The translations under genes and the position numbers were made by a program. Under the pieces are notes generated by a model that saw nothing but the letters and a program-made list of their open reading frames with translations, was not told the origin of the DNA and did not search any database. 33,445 nt of DNA from Kiritimatiellales bacterium. Its GTDB lineage: Bacteria > Verrucomicrobiota > Kiritimatiellia > UBA8416 > JAIOPI01. The stretch covers positions 1 through 33,445 of the forward strand of contig CAMFEP010000008.1 in assembly GCA_945949405.1 (NCBI GenBank). The letters run 5' to 3'. Shown here one piece after another: positions 15,273-24,482 of the stretch. Position 1 is the stretch's first letter; each line of letters opens with the position of its first letter.

Positions 15273-16358
15273 CTACAACAGATGCTTGTATTCGGGATTT
15301 CCCGCCAGCAGCGTAACAAGTTTCTTCACGTCCTGGGCCCGATCCTTGGGGCAGATCAGAGTGGCACCCTCGGATTGCACGACCACGAGGTCATGCACGC
15401 CCAGCAGCGCCGTCAATCGGTGATTGGAAACGACCACATTTCCCGATGCATCTACCTGCTCGCAGGCTCCAATGCGTACATTTCCCTCGGCATCCTTCGC
15501 AAAGTGATTGGCGAGAGCCGGCCAAGATCCCACGTCATCCCAGGCAAACGTCCCACGCGCCATGACGATGTTGCGCGCATGCTCCATGATGGCGTAATCC
15601 ACCGAGATTTTTTCAAGGGGGCCATACTCACCCGCCAAGGCTTCATAAAACCCGGATTTTCCTGCGTGTGGAATCAGCCGCTCCACCATGGCCGCCAGTG
15701 GCGGACGGAACGCCGTGAGCGCCCGCTCGAAGGCCGCAACGGACCAGATGAACATGCCCGCATTCCAAAAATAATTTCCCGCCGCGAGATATTTTTCCGC
15801 CGTCGCCAGATTGGGTTTTTCAACAAACTTGCGGGCCTGATGAAACGTAACCCCCGACAATTCCTGATGCACATCGCCGGCATCGACATAGCCGTAGGCC
15901 GTACTGGGATTCGCCGGTTGAATGCCGATCGTGACCAGCACGTCCTCCCGCAAGGCCAGGGCAAAACTTTGTCGCAAAGTGTTTTGGAAAATGTCCAGAT
16001 CACCCATGATATGGTCCGCGGTCAGAATTGCGAAGGCAGCCTTGGGATCGTGAGCCTTGACCAGCGCAAGCCCCAGCGCGCAGGCTGCGGCGGTATCGCG
16101 TCCCACGGGTTCGCCGATGATGTTCTGCGCGGGCAGCATGGGCGCGGCGTCACGCGTAACCTCCACCAAATCCGCGCTGGTGATCACGAACACGCGTTCG
16201 GGCGGCAACAAACCCTTCAAGCGATCCACGGCCATTGCAAGCAGCGTGCGGCCCCCAAAAAGCGACAGCACCTGCTTCGGTGTGCGCGAGGTGCTCAAGG
16301 GCCAGAAGCGCTCACCCTTTCCACCGGCCAGAATAACGGCGTAACAATTATTTTCCAT
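15273..16358 (-). CDS. manC: Mannose-1-phosphate guanylyltransferase
   Basis: It makes GDP-mannose for polysaccharides and glycans. The nucleotide-binding loop ILAGGKGERFWPLS (about 9-22) with TPKQVL, then TADHIM, FVEKPNL, WNAGMFIW and GTFAWDDVGSW are the standard guanylyltransferase motifs. I start it at 16358 (MENNCYAVILAGG), where GAAGAGGAA gives a good ribosome site; the track start is 16 codons upstream and lacks one. The 361 residues match the short, isomerase-free form. It is the first gene of the ruvX-truA-rpe-lepA-lepB block. The GH38 mannosidase 13 kb away is the only other mannose gene seen. Confidence 0.93.
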   Translation of the reverse strand: MENNCYAVILAGGKGERFWPLSTSRTPKQVLSLFGGRTLLAMAVDRLKGLLPPERVFVITSADLVEVTRDAAPMLPAQNIIGEPVGRDTAAACALGLALVKAHDPKAAFAILTADHIMGDLDIFQNTLRQSFALALREDVLVTIGIQPANPSTAYGYVDAGDVHQELSGVTFHQARKFVEKPNLATAEKYLAAGNYFWNAGMFIWSVAAFERALTAFRPPLAAMVERLIPHAGKSGFYEALAGEYGPLEKISVDYAIMEHARNIVMARGTFAWDDVGSWPALANHFAKDAEGNVRIGACEQVDASGNVVVSNHRLTALLGVHDLVVVQSEGATLICPKDRAQDVKKLVTLLAGNPEYKHLL

Positions 16359-16377
16359 GCGGTTCCTCTTCCCTGAT

Positions 16378-16406
16378 TGGATACTGACTTGTGGCGGGGA
16401 CATCAA
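16378..16406 (-). promoter_or_regulatory. Promoter of the manC-ruvX-truA-rpe-lepA-lepB block
   Basis: On the minus strand TTGATG (16406-16401) and TATCCA (16383-16378) are exactly 17 bases apart. They end 20 bases before the manC start codon. It lies back to back with the promoter of the beta-helix gene. Confidence 0.45.
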
Positions 16407-16415
16407 GCCCGCTTG

Positions 16416-16444
16416 TTGACCCGTCAGGCAACGGAGCGTATCAT
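16416..16444 (+). promoter_or_regulatory. Promoter of the secreted beta-helix gene
   Basis: TTGACC (16416-16421) and TATCAT (16439-16444) are spaced by 17 bases. The ATG at 16486 lies about 35 bases beyond the predicted start of transcription. Confidence 0.55.
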
Positions 16445-16485
16445 ACTAACCGTGTTGCTGTAGTATGAATAAATGGAGCAATCCC

Positions 16486-18012
16486 ATGCACCTACCATCC
16501 TGCAAATTGTCACTGTTGACGTCGCTCTTGGTCTGGTCGTTATCTCTGTCGTCCCTTGGCCTGCCGATCCACGTCGATGGGAACGCGACCGGCGCCAACG
16601 ACGGCAGTACGTGGGCGAACGCATTCACCGACCTCTCCAGTGCACTGAACGAAAGCGCCAAGGACGTGGAAATTTGGGTGGCGCAAGGAACCTACAAGGT
16701 CGGTCCATCTGGCTCTGATCGCGCGCTGGCATTCACCTTCGCGAACCGCAACGTTTTGGTATACGGTGGCTTCACGAGCGGCATGCCTTCTCTGACCAAC
16801 CGCAACCCCACGCTGCATGCCACCATCTTGAGTGGTGATTTTTCTGGCGATGACACACCCGCCTGGGGCAATCGCGGCGACAATGCCTACAACGTGGTGC
16901 GTGTCCGCAGCGACTCGGCCGTGCCTTTGGGTGACGTGCTCGATGGTTTCATCATTCGCGGTGGAATGGCCGACGCGGGAGACGGCAGCCCCTATAGCTA
17001 CGGTGGCGGCATCAGTGTCTACAACTCCGCCAATCTGCGCATCGCCAACTGCGTCATTGCCGATAACGCCGCGGATGGATCGGGGGGCCTTTGGTTGCGA
17101 CGATCCGCCAATGCCACGGTGGAAAATTGCGTTTTCAGCGGCAACAGCGCAAACCTCTCCGGCAGCCATAACTATGGCTCAGGAGGAGCGGGCGTCGCCG
17201 CCCAGGCAGGGGAATATTCGGTGCATTTCATTGGCTGTCGCTTTGTTGGAAATTACAGCGTGGAGTATGGCGGCGCCTTCTATAGCACACACATTATCAT
17301 CACCAATGATTTTCGAAACTGTCTGTTTGTCGGGAATTTATCGTCGGAAGCCGGCGGTGGGTTGATGCTGCGAAACCAGGCATCCCCGGTCATCAATTGC
17401 ACCTTCAGCCGGAATGCCCCAAGTGCAATCTGGAGCCAAGGCGCGAACCCGGTGGCGACCAACGCCATCCTCTGGGGTGACGATTCCGAAATCACCGGCT
17501 TCGCATTGATGCAATATACCTATTCCGACGTGATGTCATCCGGCGGCGGCGGTACGAGCAATCTCGACGTCAATCCCCTCTTCAAGGTCGATACGTCTGC
17601 CACTTGGACTGCCGCTGGCGTTTATAATCCGGCCACATGCCTGACGCAGTTAACGGATAGCCAGGCATCCTGGACTCCCGGTGCGTTGGCTGGCGGCACC
17701 GTGAATCCCGACACCTCCCAACCTCTCCACTACTACATCGCCACGAATACGGTTCACACAATTTTTGTTTGGGGCGATGCCTCGGTCGGCGACAATGGGG
17801 ACACGTACAGTCTTAACGATTGGCATTTGCAAACCAACAGCCCCTGTGTGGATCGTGGGAATCCGGGCATGGACTGGTCGCAGGAACCGGACTACCCCAC
17901 CGGCCACATCGACATGGGGGCCTATGGCAATACGCGCGAAGCGGCCAGCACCAATCCCGTGCCTTCAAACATTCCCCCGCTGCCCACGGGGATGCGTTTC
18001 ATCGTGCGGTAA
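16486..18012 (+). CDS. Secreted right-handed beta-helix protein
   Basis: The 508-residue product begins with a signal peptide (LSLLTSLLVWSLSLSSLG) followed by IHVDGNATGANDGSTWANAFTDLSSAL, the usual opening of bacterial parallel beta-helix proteins of the polymorphic outer-membrane/pectate-lyase-like kind. Repeated turns such as NLRIANCVIADNAA, NATVENCVFSGNSA, FIGCRFVGNYS and PVINCTFSRNAP form the helix. I choose ATG 16486 because GGAG lies seven bases upstream; the track start at 16465 lacks a ribosome site. No catalytic motif or C-terminal sorting signal is evident. It probably binds or processes polysaccharide outside the cell, but that is inference. It ends 12 bases from the convergent CotH gene. 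Confidence 0.85.
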   Translation: MHLPSCKLSLLTSLLVWSLSLSSLGLPIHVDGNATGANDGSTWANAFTDLSSALNESAKDVEIWVAQGTYKVGPSGSDRALAFTFANRNVLVYGGFTSGMPSLTNRNPTLHATILSGDFSGDDTPAWGNRGDNAYNVVRVRSDSAVPLGDVLDGFIIRGGMADAGDGSPYSYGGGISVYNSANLRIANCVIADNAADGSGGLWLRRSANATVENCVFSGNSANLSGSHNYGSGGAGVAAQAGEYSVHFIGCRFVGNYSVEYGGAFYSTHIIITNDFRNCLFVGNLSSEAGGGLMLRNQASPVINCTFSRNAPSAIWSQGANPVATNAILWGDDSEITGFALMQYTYSDVMSSGGGGTSNLDVNPLFKVDTSATWTAAGVYNPATCLTQLTDSQASWTPGALAGGTVNPDTSQPLHYYIATNTVHTIFVWGDASVGDNGDTYSLNDWHLQTNSPCVDRGNPGMDWSQEPDYPTGHIDMGAYGNTREAASTNPVPSNIPPLPTGMRFIVR

Positions 18013-18024
18013 GCGTCGCGGTCT

Positions 18025-21000
18025 TCAAGGGCTCCCGTTCTGCAGCCAGACCCGCCCCCGGTAATATTGCGGGGGGCTGATGCTAGGTGTATTGGAATAG
18101 GTCACCACCCCGTTGGCGCCGCGCACATTGGTGAAGCTCGGAATCCCCTGCCAGAACGGAAGCATCAAGTTTGTCGCGCCTTCCAGGGCATAGAACCGCT
18201 CCTGCGGCGCCAGGGAATCATCCGCCTCAATCCCAAAGAAACTGATCCGGGCCAGATTACCCGACCAGATAACGTCCACATGGAAAACATTGGCGCGGTT
18301 GGTCGGATCCGTTCCTGCCGTAAATTCATCCCCATTGTAGGCGCCATCCAAATCGACATCCAGCTCCGGTTGTGCCAACGGGTCATCCTCGGTTCCAAAA
18401 TGCTCCCGTTCCCAGGCATCAGGCAGGCCATCCCCGTCAGCATCGCCATCATCCACCCCAACCCGATAGGTGGTCACCAGCGCATTCGATGCTACGGTGA
18501 GATACGATGCCCGCACCCAGGCGGGAGAATAAGCCACCGCGGCGATGCGCACTTCATCGAGAGTCCCGCGCAGACGGTACTCGGCCGCGCTTTGCCCATT
18601 GAGCATCCCGATCAACAAATCCCGAGTCGGCTTGAACGGTGTATACGCGATGGGCACGGCGGCAGGCTGGCCATCACGGTAGATGCGCGCCTGTCCCTGA
18701 TCCAAAACCAGTGTGAGCATCTGCCAGGCACCCGTGCTGACCGCATGTTCCTGATTGATGCTGCCGGTTGTGCGCACCACGCACTTCCAATTGCCGGACG
18801 ATTGCGCGATGTAGAGCGGTATATCGTGTCCGCCGCCATACGCGCCGATCACCGTGGCATTGTTTCCGGTTTCAGGACGCACCCAGAGCGACAGCGCCAA
18901 TGCCTGACTATTTGTTCCGTACCACGCCGCCGGCAACACCGGGTCCATCACATCGTCCACACCGTCAAAATAGCGCCCCTCACCCACGATCCCCGCTGCA
19001 GCCACGCTGCCGGTGTTGATCGCGGAAACATGATTGCTCGAGGCATCCGCCGTGCCGCCCTGCAGATGCAACACGCGCGCAGTTCCCGGCGCCCACACGT
19101 TCCCATTCGTGGCATACACGGGCAGACTTGCCTCGGAATTTCCCCAGAAAGCCCAGATCGACGTGCTTCCCGGCGGAATCACCGGCATACGTACCCAGGC
19201 GTACGAAATCCCCGACGGATTCCACGCATCGATTTCAAACGGCAGGACCGGACAATTCGTGGATTCCGCGAAACGCAAATCCGATCCGCCGGGCGCACCG
19301 AAACTGCCATAACTGAAGCCCACCGTATTGGTGCTGAACGCCACCAGCACAGGGAATCCTTGCAGCGTGTCGGAAACCGTCAGTCCCGCGAGCGTAATCT
19401 TCATGCGGTACGGCCAGGCGTCGTAGTTTTTTCGGAATGGCGACGTCGTGGGCGCCCAGGTGGCACCAAAATCATTTGCCACATGGACGCGGTAGAAATA
19501 TTCCTGCCCGAGACTCAACCCGCCCACGAGGTAATCGAACGTGCCCTCACCTACGGTCCCGGCATACTCGGCATGCGCCCACGCGGATGGATTGGTGCCG
19601 CCATCCACGGGGCCCCAGTAGAAGGTCGCTCTTGCCGTGCCCTCCCCCACCAAACGTCCACGCAAACGTGCAGTTGCCTCGGCGATCTCTGTTGCGCCTG
19701 CCTCGTTGTCTACAGACATGGCCGTGATCGCGGCCGGCGCGGAAGCATGCGAGCCTGCGCCATCTGTAAGCACCGCCGTCAGCACGTATTCACCCGGGGC
19801 CGTGATGGTGCTCAAGGGCCAGGAGTACGGCGCTTCTGTGTCCGTGCCAAGGCTGGCGCCATTTTGCAAAAACTCCACGGCGTTTACACCGCCCACGACC
19901 TGGCTTTCATCGATCACCACCGCCACCGTGCTTGTGAATGGCAATAAGAATTCGCTGCCTGCCGCAGGTGTGGCAATTGCTAGGATGCTTGGCGGCTGGC
20001 CGGGCGACGGGAATAGATCGCTGATCCAGGCCGTGGGATCCATCCCCATGGAAGCCGCACCCATGCGCCGGATCGAACTTCCCGTGCCGGAAGCGGACGT
20101 GGGCCATGGTGCATATGGCGCATATTGCACTTCATCCACAATCACCCAGGACACGCCTTCTCCCAAAGTGTCCGGTGGTTGCGGACGCTCCAGCGCCACG
20201 CGCTCGCCCTCGTTGGCCAGTTGGCCGTCGAAAGGCCCCACCAACACGGACTGCCCGTTGGTCTGGCCATAGGTCGCCTGAAAAGTCTGACGCGCGGCCG
20301 TGTCCGTGGCGGGCTCGAAGGCCACCACGGCAAGAAAGCCACCGGCGGGGATGATCGTAACGGGATCGAAGCTGAAGTCCACGCCTCCGCCCAATCGCCA
20401 CGCGCCTGCTTCACTGGCAAGCGTAACCGCATTCGAGGTGCAATTCCAAATTTCAATAAATTCAACACCGCCGTTTTGGTCGATGCCGCCCGGGACAATC
20501 GGAGGGTTGGCCATGATTTCGCTGATGATCAGATGCGCCAGCGGCACCCCGTTGGCGCTTTCCGGCGTGGCGGACATGGCGCTCCAGAATGCCGCGCCGT
20601 CTGGGAAGCGCCCGAAGGATATACCGTTATCCTGCCCCTTGAATTGCAGGGCGTCGGCCACACGATCCTGGGACGTTCCCGGAAGATAAGACAAGAATAG
20701 CGTTTCACCCGCCTTGTTCAGTCCAAAGCCATTGGTCAACGGAGCGTGGAAGCCGGTGACTTCGTCAAACAACCGCCAACCATGCGCGGCAATGGATTCG
20801 GCCGCAGGGAGAGCCCATTTCTTCAAATCCCCGGCATCGTCACTCAAAAACCAGTCCGTGAATCCAATCGCACCACTGGCCAGGTTGTACAATTCGATCC
20901 AGTCATTGGAATCGTACCCGGGGAAATTGGTGGGATCATCCAAATCCGTGTGCGCCATGATTTCATTCAAAACGACATCCTGCACGGAACTCGGATCCGC

Positions 21001-24000
21001 GGTGCCCGGCGAACCGAAGCGGAATGCGCTGGCCTGCCAATATGCGCCGTGATCCAGCCTGCCATCGACGGGATCGCTGGGAACCAACGGCACCAGTGAG
21101 TGTCCAGCCCCCCCGGCGGCGAGCGGCCACTCACGACTGTCGCCATAGGTGAAGGCCGCCAGGGTGGGACCCCAAGGCGTCGCCTTGAGCCGCAAAGTTT
21201 CACCGCTGTTGTCGAGGCTGCCAGCGTACACACCCGCCGCAGAAACGGAAGGATAACGCGCGGCAAATGCGGTGGCATCCTTGACCAGCACGGCATACCC
21301 GCCCGCGGGTAGTAGCCAGGTGTTCGTAAAGGTGAATGCGATGCCTTCCGTGAAGCTCACATCGCGCAGATCGAGCGTGGTGCCACCGGCATTGTGCAAC
21401 TCGATGAATTCGGCATCATTGGTGGCCAGAATCCCGGCCCCCGCGGCCGGCGCTGCCATGACTTCGGTGACCCGCAGCGGGAAGGTCGCGGAGTCGAACG
21501 GTGCGAAAGTCGCCGTCAACGCCGCATTGCCACTCATCGTGAAGGTCACCGGGTTGGTCGTGGAGGTGGAGAGCCCCTGCCAGCCAACAAAGCGATAGCC
21601 ATCCTCGGGAATGGCGGTGCACTGCATCGACACTCCGCGAAAATATACACCCTGCCAGGGATAGGCCAACCCGTTGGTCACGCCGGGCGTCCCCGCATCA
21701 ATATCGATCGTGTTAATGCGAATTTTTCCCTGCCCCTGGGTCGTCACATTCAGCGTGATCGTAGCCGTGCCCGCAAGACCATAGCGCGATTGCAAATTTG
21801 GCCGCTCAAATCCAACCCGATTGGCGATATTGACGCGCATCGCCGCCAGATGGCCGTTCCAATTGTTCATCTGGGTGCTGCCCCCCTCGATCACGGGCCA
21901 GCGATTGTGGAATTCCGGCGCGAATGGCATCAGCTCAGCCGCCATGGCGTCGAACCGCGCCAGCATCACGTCCGTGCGGAAGGCCGAGTTCATCAGATCG
22001 GCATACATGTTCAGGAAGCGGTTGACAAACTCGGGGTTGTCATCGAGCCGGCTGAACACGTTGTGCCCAAGGACGTTTCCGAGCATGTCTGTCCCCCACG
22101 AATCTTGAAACCCATGATCCAGGTCGAATTGCAGCCAGCGCCATTTTGCGTCGGGCGTGCGCGCACGAAATTTGGCCTCATTCTGGTTGGGCCAGTCGGC
22201 CTTGACCGTGAAACAGCCGTGGATCATGTAGAGCAGGAACGCATCGACATCGATCAGCGTTTGGGCGTAGGCGTAATTCGCGGGCAGCGTCATGTTCTGC
22301 GTGCTTAGAAAATTGATCAAGGCGTTCCAATTGGTTGCATCGCCCTCGTCGACGTACGAATAGTCCGTCAAGAAGTCCGGATCAAAATCGACATAGGGCC
22401 CGCTGCCGTAGAGCACGTCGTACCCGGGATCATCCCGATCCACCTCGTGAAACTCCTCAAGGTAGTGCGAATTCTTGTTGGCCTCGCGCAACTCATGCAG
22501 CCCCCAGTATTCACCATTTACAAAGACGACGCAGGGTCTGTAGTTCTGGAGATCGAGATCAGTCTCATCGAGCAGTAGATGGCAGAAGGGGTCATATAGC
22601 AGACCGCGCCCACGAAAACTGCCCCAGCCCCGGAGCATAAAGCGGTCGAAGGACTTAACCGTGCTCGCGCGCCCATGCACGGTCTCAAAAATCGGGTAAT
22701 CCACCGTCTCCTTGCCATATTCGCCCCGCGCAAAAATGCTCAAGCCCTTCTGGGGGCTTGCACAAGAGCTGTTGCCCTGTATACGCACGCCCACGTCCTG
22801 ATCGATGTGCGCGACGCCGTTGGAAGCGAACCACTCCATGTGGCAGTTTTTTTCCCAACGCTTATAGTAATTGCCCGATGATGTGCTGCCCGTGTAATTG
22901 ACCCCCGGCACCATGATGCCGGTACTATTGTCAAAAAGATTTTTCCTGTCCGAAGTAATCGAGATCACCGGCAAATGCCCGTAGCGCTGAAAGATGTTGG
23001 TGTTCACGAAGTATGTTTGCGTCACAATCGGACTCGGAATTTTCCCCGGCGCAAAGGTGCGCGCGCGCACCACATTGGCCTTGAACACCTCGCCCGCAGG
23101 TGCCGCCCAGCGCGGCATCCAGCTCCACTGGCCCTGCCCCGCCGTGGGTGCCGTCGGAATTTGCGCAAACACGTTGCTCTGCCCCGCACGGCTGGCGATG
23201 GCCAACGGGGCGGCATAGCCAGGCGATGATTCCGTAGGTTCGTCGCCATTCAACGTGTAACGCACCGTGGCCCCCGCACCGCTCGCGCTCAAGGCGAGCG
23301 TTTGCGCATTGGTATAAAATCCGGCGGGCAGGGAAAATGCCGGCGCTCCCGCAACCACCTCGTATCCGGCTTGGTTCGTCGTGCCTGGCGTCGGCGTCGT
23401 AAAGTAGCGCAGCGGCACGGCATTGTTTGTGGGCGATCCGATCAGCGCCGCCGAGAGCAGCATGTCCCCATCGGACGAACCGGCGTTGAGTCCGTGAATC
23501 GCCAGCATGTTGACGCCCTGCTCCAATAGGCCGAGATAGGGTGTCAGATCGAAGGCCTGCGAAATCACAGCCTCCGCGTTGACGCGCGACACCGTGGCGG
23601 TGGATGAGTAGACCGGAACCGCGGGCGCATTCGATTCCGCCACCCGCACGCCGTTGAGATAAGCAATGAACCCGTCGTCGAACAGAACGGAAAGCGCCAG
23701 GCGGTCGATCTGCTCCGTGCCATCGAGATTGAAGCTGAAGCGCTGGTAGAAGGAAACCGTGCCGACGCTGACCGTGCTCTGGAGATAGGAGGCGTACAAT
23801 CCGGGAGCCGTCTCATAGCCGGTGCCTCCGGGCTCCGTGCGCCAGCCCGAGTCGTTGAAACCAGTCCGATCCATCCAGTCTACGGGCGCCTGGAGAACAT
23901 TGGGTACCTTAAGCTTTCCGATGGCCCCGAACGGCACCATGGTCGTATTCGCATCCACCGCCACGCCGTAGGACATGCCGCTGTATTGTTCGGGAAACGT

Positions 24001-24411
24001 GGGCGAAAAGGAGAACTCTACTGTCGTTCCGTTCGGGCGCACGAGGGCAAGGTACTCCCCCTCCCCGCTCAGCTTGAAATTGGTATGCAGTGGTTGGCCC
24101 GCGACCAGCCGGTTTTTCTCGGACGCAAAAATCACCATGAACTGCCCTGGCGCGAGGCTGACGTTTGGAAAAGCCCATTTGGTCAGGGCCGTGGCCTTGT
24201 CGGTCAGATACCAGCCGAGCAGCGCAACCGTGTTCGATCCCTCGTTGTGCAGCTCGATCCAGTCCGAAAAGTCGCCATTCTCATCGGCCAGCGGCCCGCT
24301 GTTGACCGCCATGATTTCGCTAATTACCACCGAGGAACCCCGCAGTGGCAGTGCTCCGCCCATGACCAGTCCGATCATGCACCAAACAACCGCACTGAAG
24401 CGCCGTCCCAT
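18025..24411 (-). CDS. Giant secreted CotH-kinase / lamin-tail-domain protein
   Basis: The 2,128-residue secreted protein has this layout by rough residue: signal peptide 1-26; lamin-tail domain (VISEIMAVNSG...DWIELHNEG) 27-135; beta-sandwich with LDGTEQIDRLALSVLFDDGFIAYLNG 180-330; chitobiase-like segment (VRYTLNGDEPTESSP) 365-410; CotH domain 478-880 with IQGNSSCASPQK and LQFDLDHGFQDSW; a repeat with GYRFVGWQG 880-975. Three further lamin-tail domains start near 980, 1150 and 1294. Then come an Ig-like unit about 1470, an FN3-like unit about 1575, DUF2341 about 1670-1770, a laminin-G/concanavalin-like domain 1780-1970 and a calcium-type DGDADGDGLPDAWE motif near 1988. CotH proteins are atypical kinases in spore coats; the substrate here is unknown. 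Confidence 0.9.
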   Translation of the reverse strand: MGRRFSAVVWCMIGLVMGGALPLRGSSVVISEIMAVNSGPLADENGDFSDWIELHNEGSNTVALLGWYLTDKATALTKWAFPNVSLAPGQFMVIFASEKNRLVAGQPLHTNFKLSGEGEYLALVRPNGTTVEFSFSPTFPEQYSGMSYGVAVDANTTMVPFGAIGKLKVPNVLQAPVDWMDRTGFNDSGWRTEPGGTGYETAPGLYASYLQSTVSVGTVSFYQRFSFNLDGTEQIDRLALSVLFDDGFIAYLNGVRVAESNAPAVPVYSSTATVSRVNAEAVISQAFDLTPYLGLLEQGVNMLAIHGLNAGSSDGDMLLSAALIGSPTNNAVPLRYFTTPTPGTTNQAGYEVVAGAPAFSLPAGFYTNAQTLALSASGAGATVRYTLNGDEPTESSPGYAAPLAIASRAGQSNVFAQIPTAPTAGQGQWSWMPRWAAPAGEVFKANVVRARTFAPGKIPSPIVTQTYFVNTNIFQRYGHLPVISITSDRKNLFDNSTGIMVPGVNYTGSTSSGNYYKRWEKNCHMEWFASNGVAHIDQDVGVRIQGNSSCASPQKGLSIFARGEYGKETVDYPIFETVHGRASTVKSFDRFMLRGWGSFRGRGLLYDPFCHLLLDETDLDLQNYRPCVVFVNGEYWGLHELREANKNSHYLEEFHEVDRDDPGYDVLYGSGPYVDFDPDFLTDYSYVDEGDATNWNALINFLSTQNMTLPANYAYAQTLIDVDAFLLYMIHGCFTVKADWPNQNEAKFRARTPDAKWRWLQFDLDHGFQDSWGTDMLGNVLGHNVFSRLDDNPEFVNRFLNMYADLMNSAFRTDVMLARFDAMAAELMPFAPEFHNRWPVIEGGSTQMNNWNGHLAAMRVNIANRVGFERPNLQSRYGLAGTATITLNVTTQGQGKIRINTIDIDAGTPGVTNGLAYPWQGVYFRGVSMQCTAIPEDGYRFVGWQGLSTSTTNPVTFTMSGNAALTATFAPFDSATFPLRVTEVMAAPAAGAGILATNDAEFIELHNAGGTTLDLRDVSFTEGIAFTFTNTWLLPAGGYAVLVKDATAFAARYPSVSAAGVYAGSLDNSGETLRLKATPWGPTLAAFTYGDSREWPLAAGGAGHSLVPLVPSDPVDGRLDHGAYWQASAFRFGSPGTADPSSVQDVVLNEIMAHTDLDDPTNFPGYDSNDWIELYNLASGAIGFTDWFLSDDAGDLKKWALPAAESIAAHGWRLFDEVTGFHAPLTNGFGLNKAGETLFLSYLPGTSQDRVADALQFKGQDNGISFGRFPDGAAFWSAMSATPESANGVPLAHLIISEIMANPPIVPGGIDQNGGVEFIEIWNCTSNAVTLASEAGAWRLGGGVDFSFDPVTIIPAGGFLAVVAFEPATDTAARQTFQATYGQTNGQSVLVGPFDGQLANEGERVALERPQPPDTLGEGVSWVIVDEVQYAPYAPWPTSASGTGSSIRRMGAASMGMDPTAWISDLFPSPGQPPSILAIATPAAGSEFLLPFTSTVAVVIDESQVVGGVNAVEFLQNGASLGTDTEAPYSWPLSTITAPGEYVLTAVLTDGAGSHASAPAAITAMSVDNEAGATEIAEATARLRGRLVGEGTARATFYWGPVDGGTNPSAWAHAEYAGTVGEGTFDYLVGGLSLGQEYFYRVHVANDFGATWAPTTSPFRKNYDAWPYRMKITLAGLTVSDTLQGFPVLVAFSTNTVGFSYGSFGAPGGSDLRFAESTNCPVLPFEIDAWNPSGISYAWVRMPVIPPGSTSIWAFWGNSEASLPVYATNGNVWAPGTARVLHLQGGTADASSNHVSAINTGSVAAAGIVGEGRYFDGVDDVMDPVLPAAWYGTNSQALALSLWVRPETGNNATVIGAYGGGHDIPLYIAQSSGNWKCVVRTTGSINQEHAVSTGAWQMLTLVLDQGQARIYRDGQPAAVPIAYTPFKPTRDLLIGMLNGQSAAEYRLRGTLDEVRIAAVAYSPAWVRASYLTVASNALVTTYRVGVDDGDADGDGLPDAWEREHFGTEDDPLAQPELDVDLDGAYNGDEFTAGTDPTNRANVFHVDVIWSGNLARISFFGIEADDSLAPQERFYALEGATNLMLPFWQGIPSFTNVRGANGVVTYSNTPSISPPQYYRGRVWLQNGSP

Positions 24412-24434
24412 TTACTTAGCCCTTCCCGGCTAGT

Positions 24435-24464
24435 AGTATAACAAGCGGCAGAGTGCCGCCACAA
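24435..24464 (-). promoter_or_regulatory. Promoter of the CotH-family gene
   Basis: On the minus strand TTGTGG (24464-24459) and TATACT (24440-24435) are 18 bases apart. The ATG at 24411 lies about 16 bases after the predicted start of transcription, a very short leader. The 71-base gap also has to hold the start signals of the divergent serA gene, for which I see no clear promoter. Confidence 0.45.
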
Positions 24465-24482
24465 CACTAACCCCCGGTGCCA

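Noticed and set aside
15099-16376. 425-codon plus-strand ORF
   Set aside because: Antisense to manC and ruvX; no ribosome site or domain.
18067-19947. 626-codon plus-strand ORF
   Set aside because: It is antisense to the CotH gene, rich in Arg, His and Pro, and lacks any recognisable domain or ribosome site.
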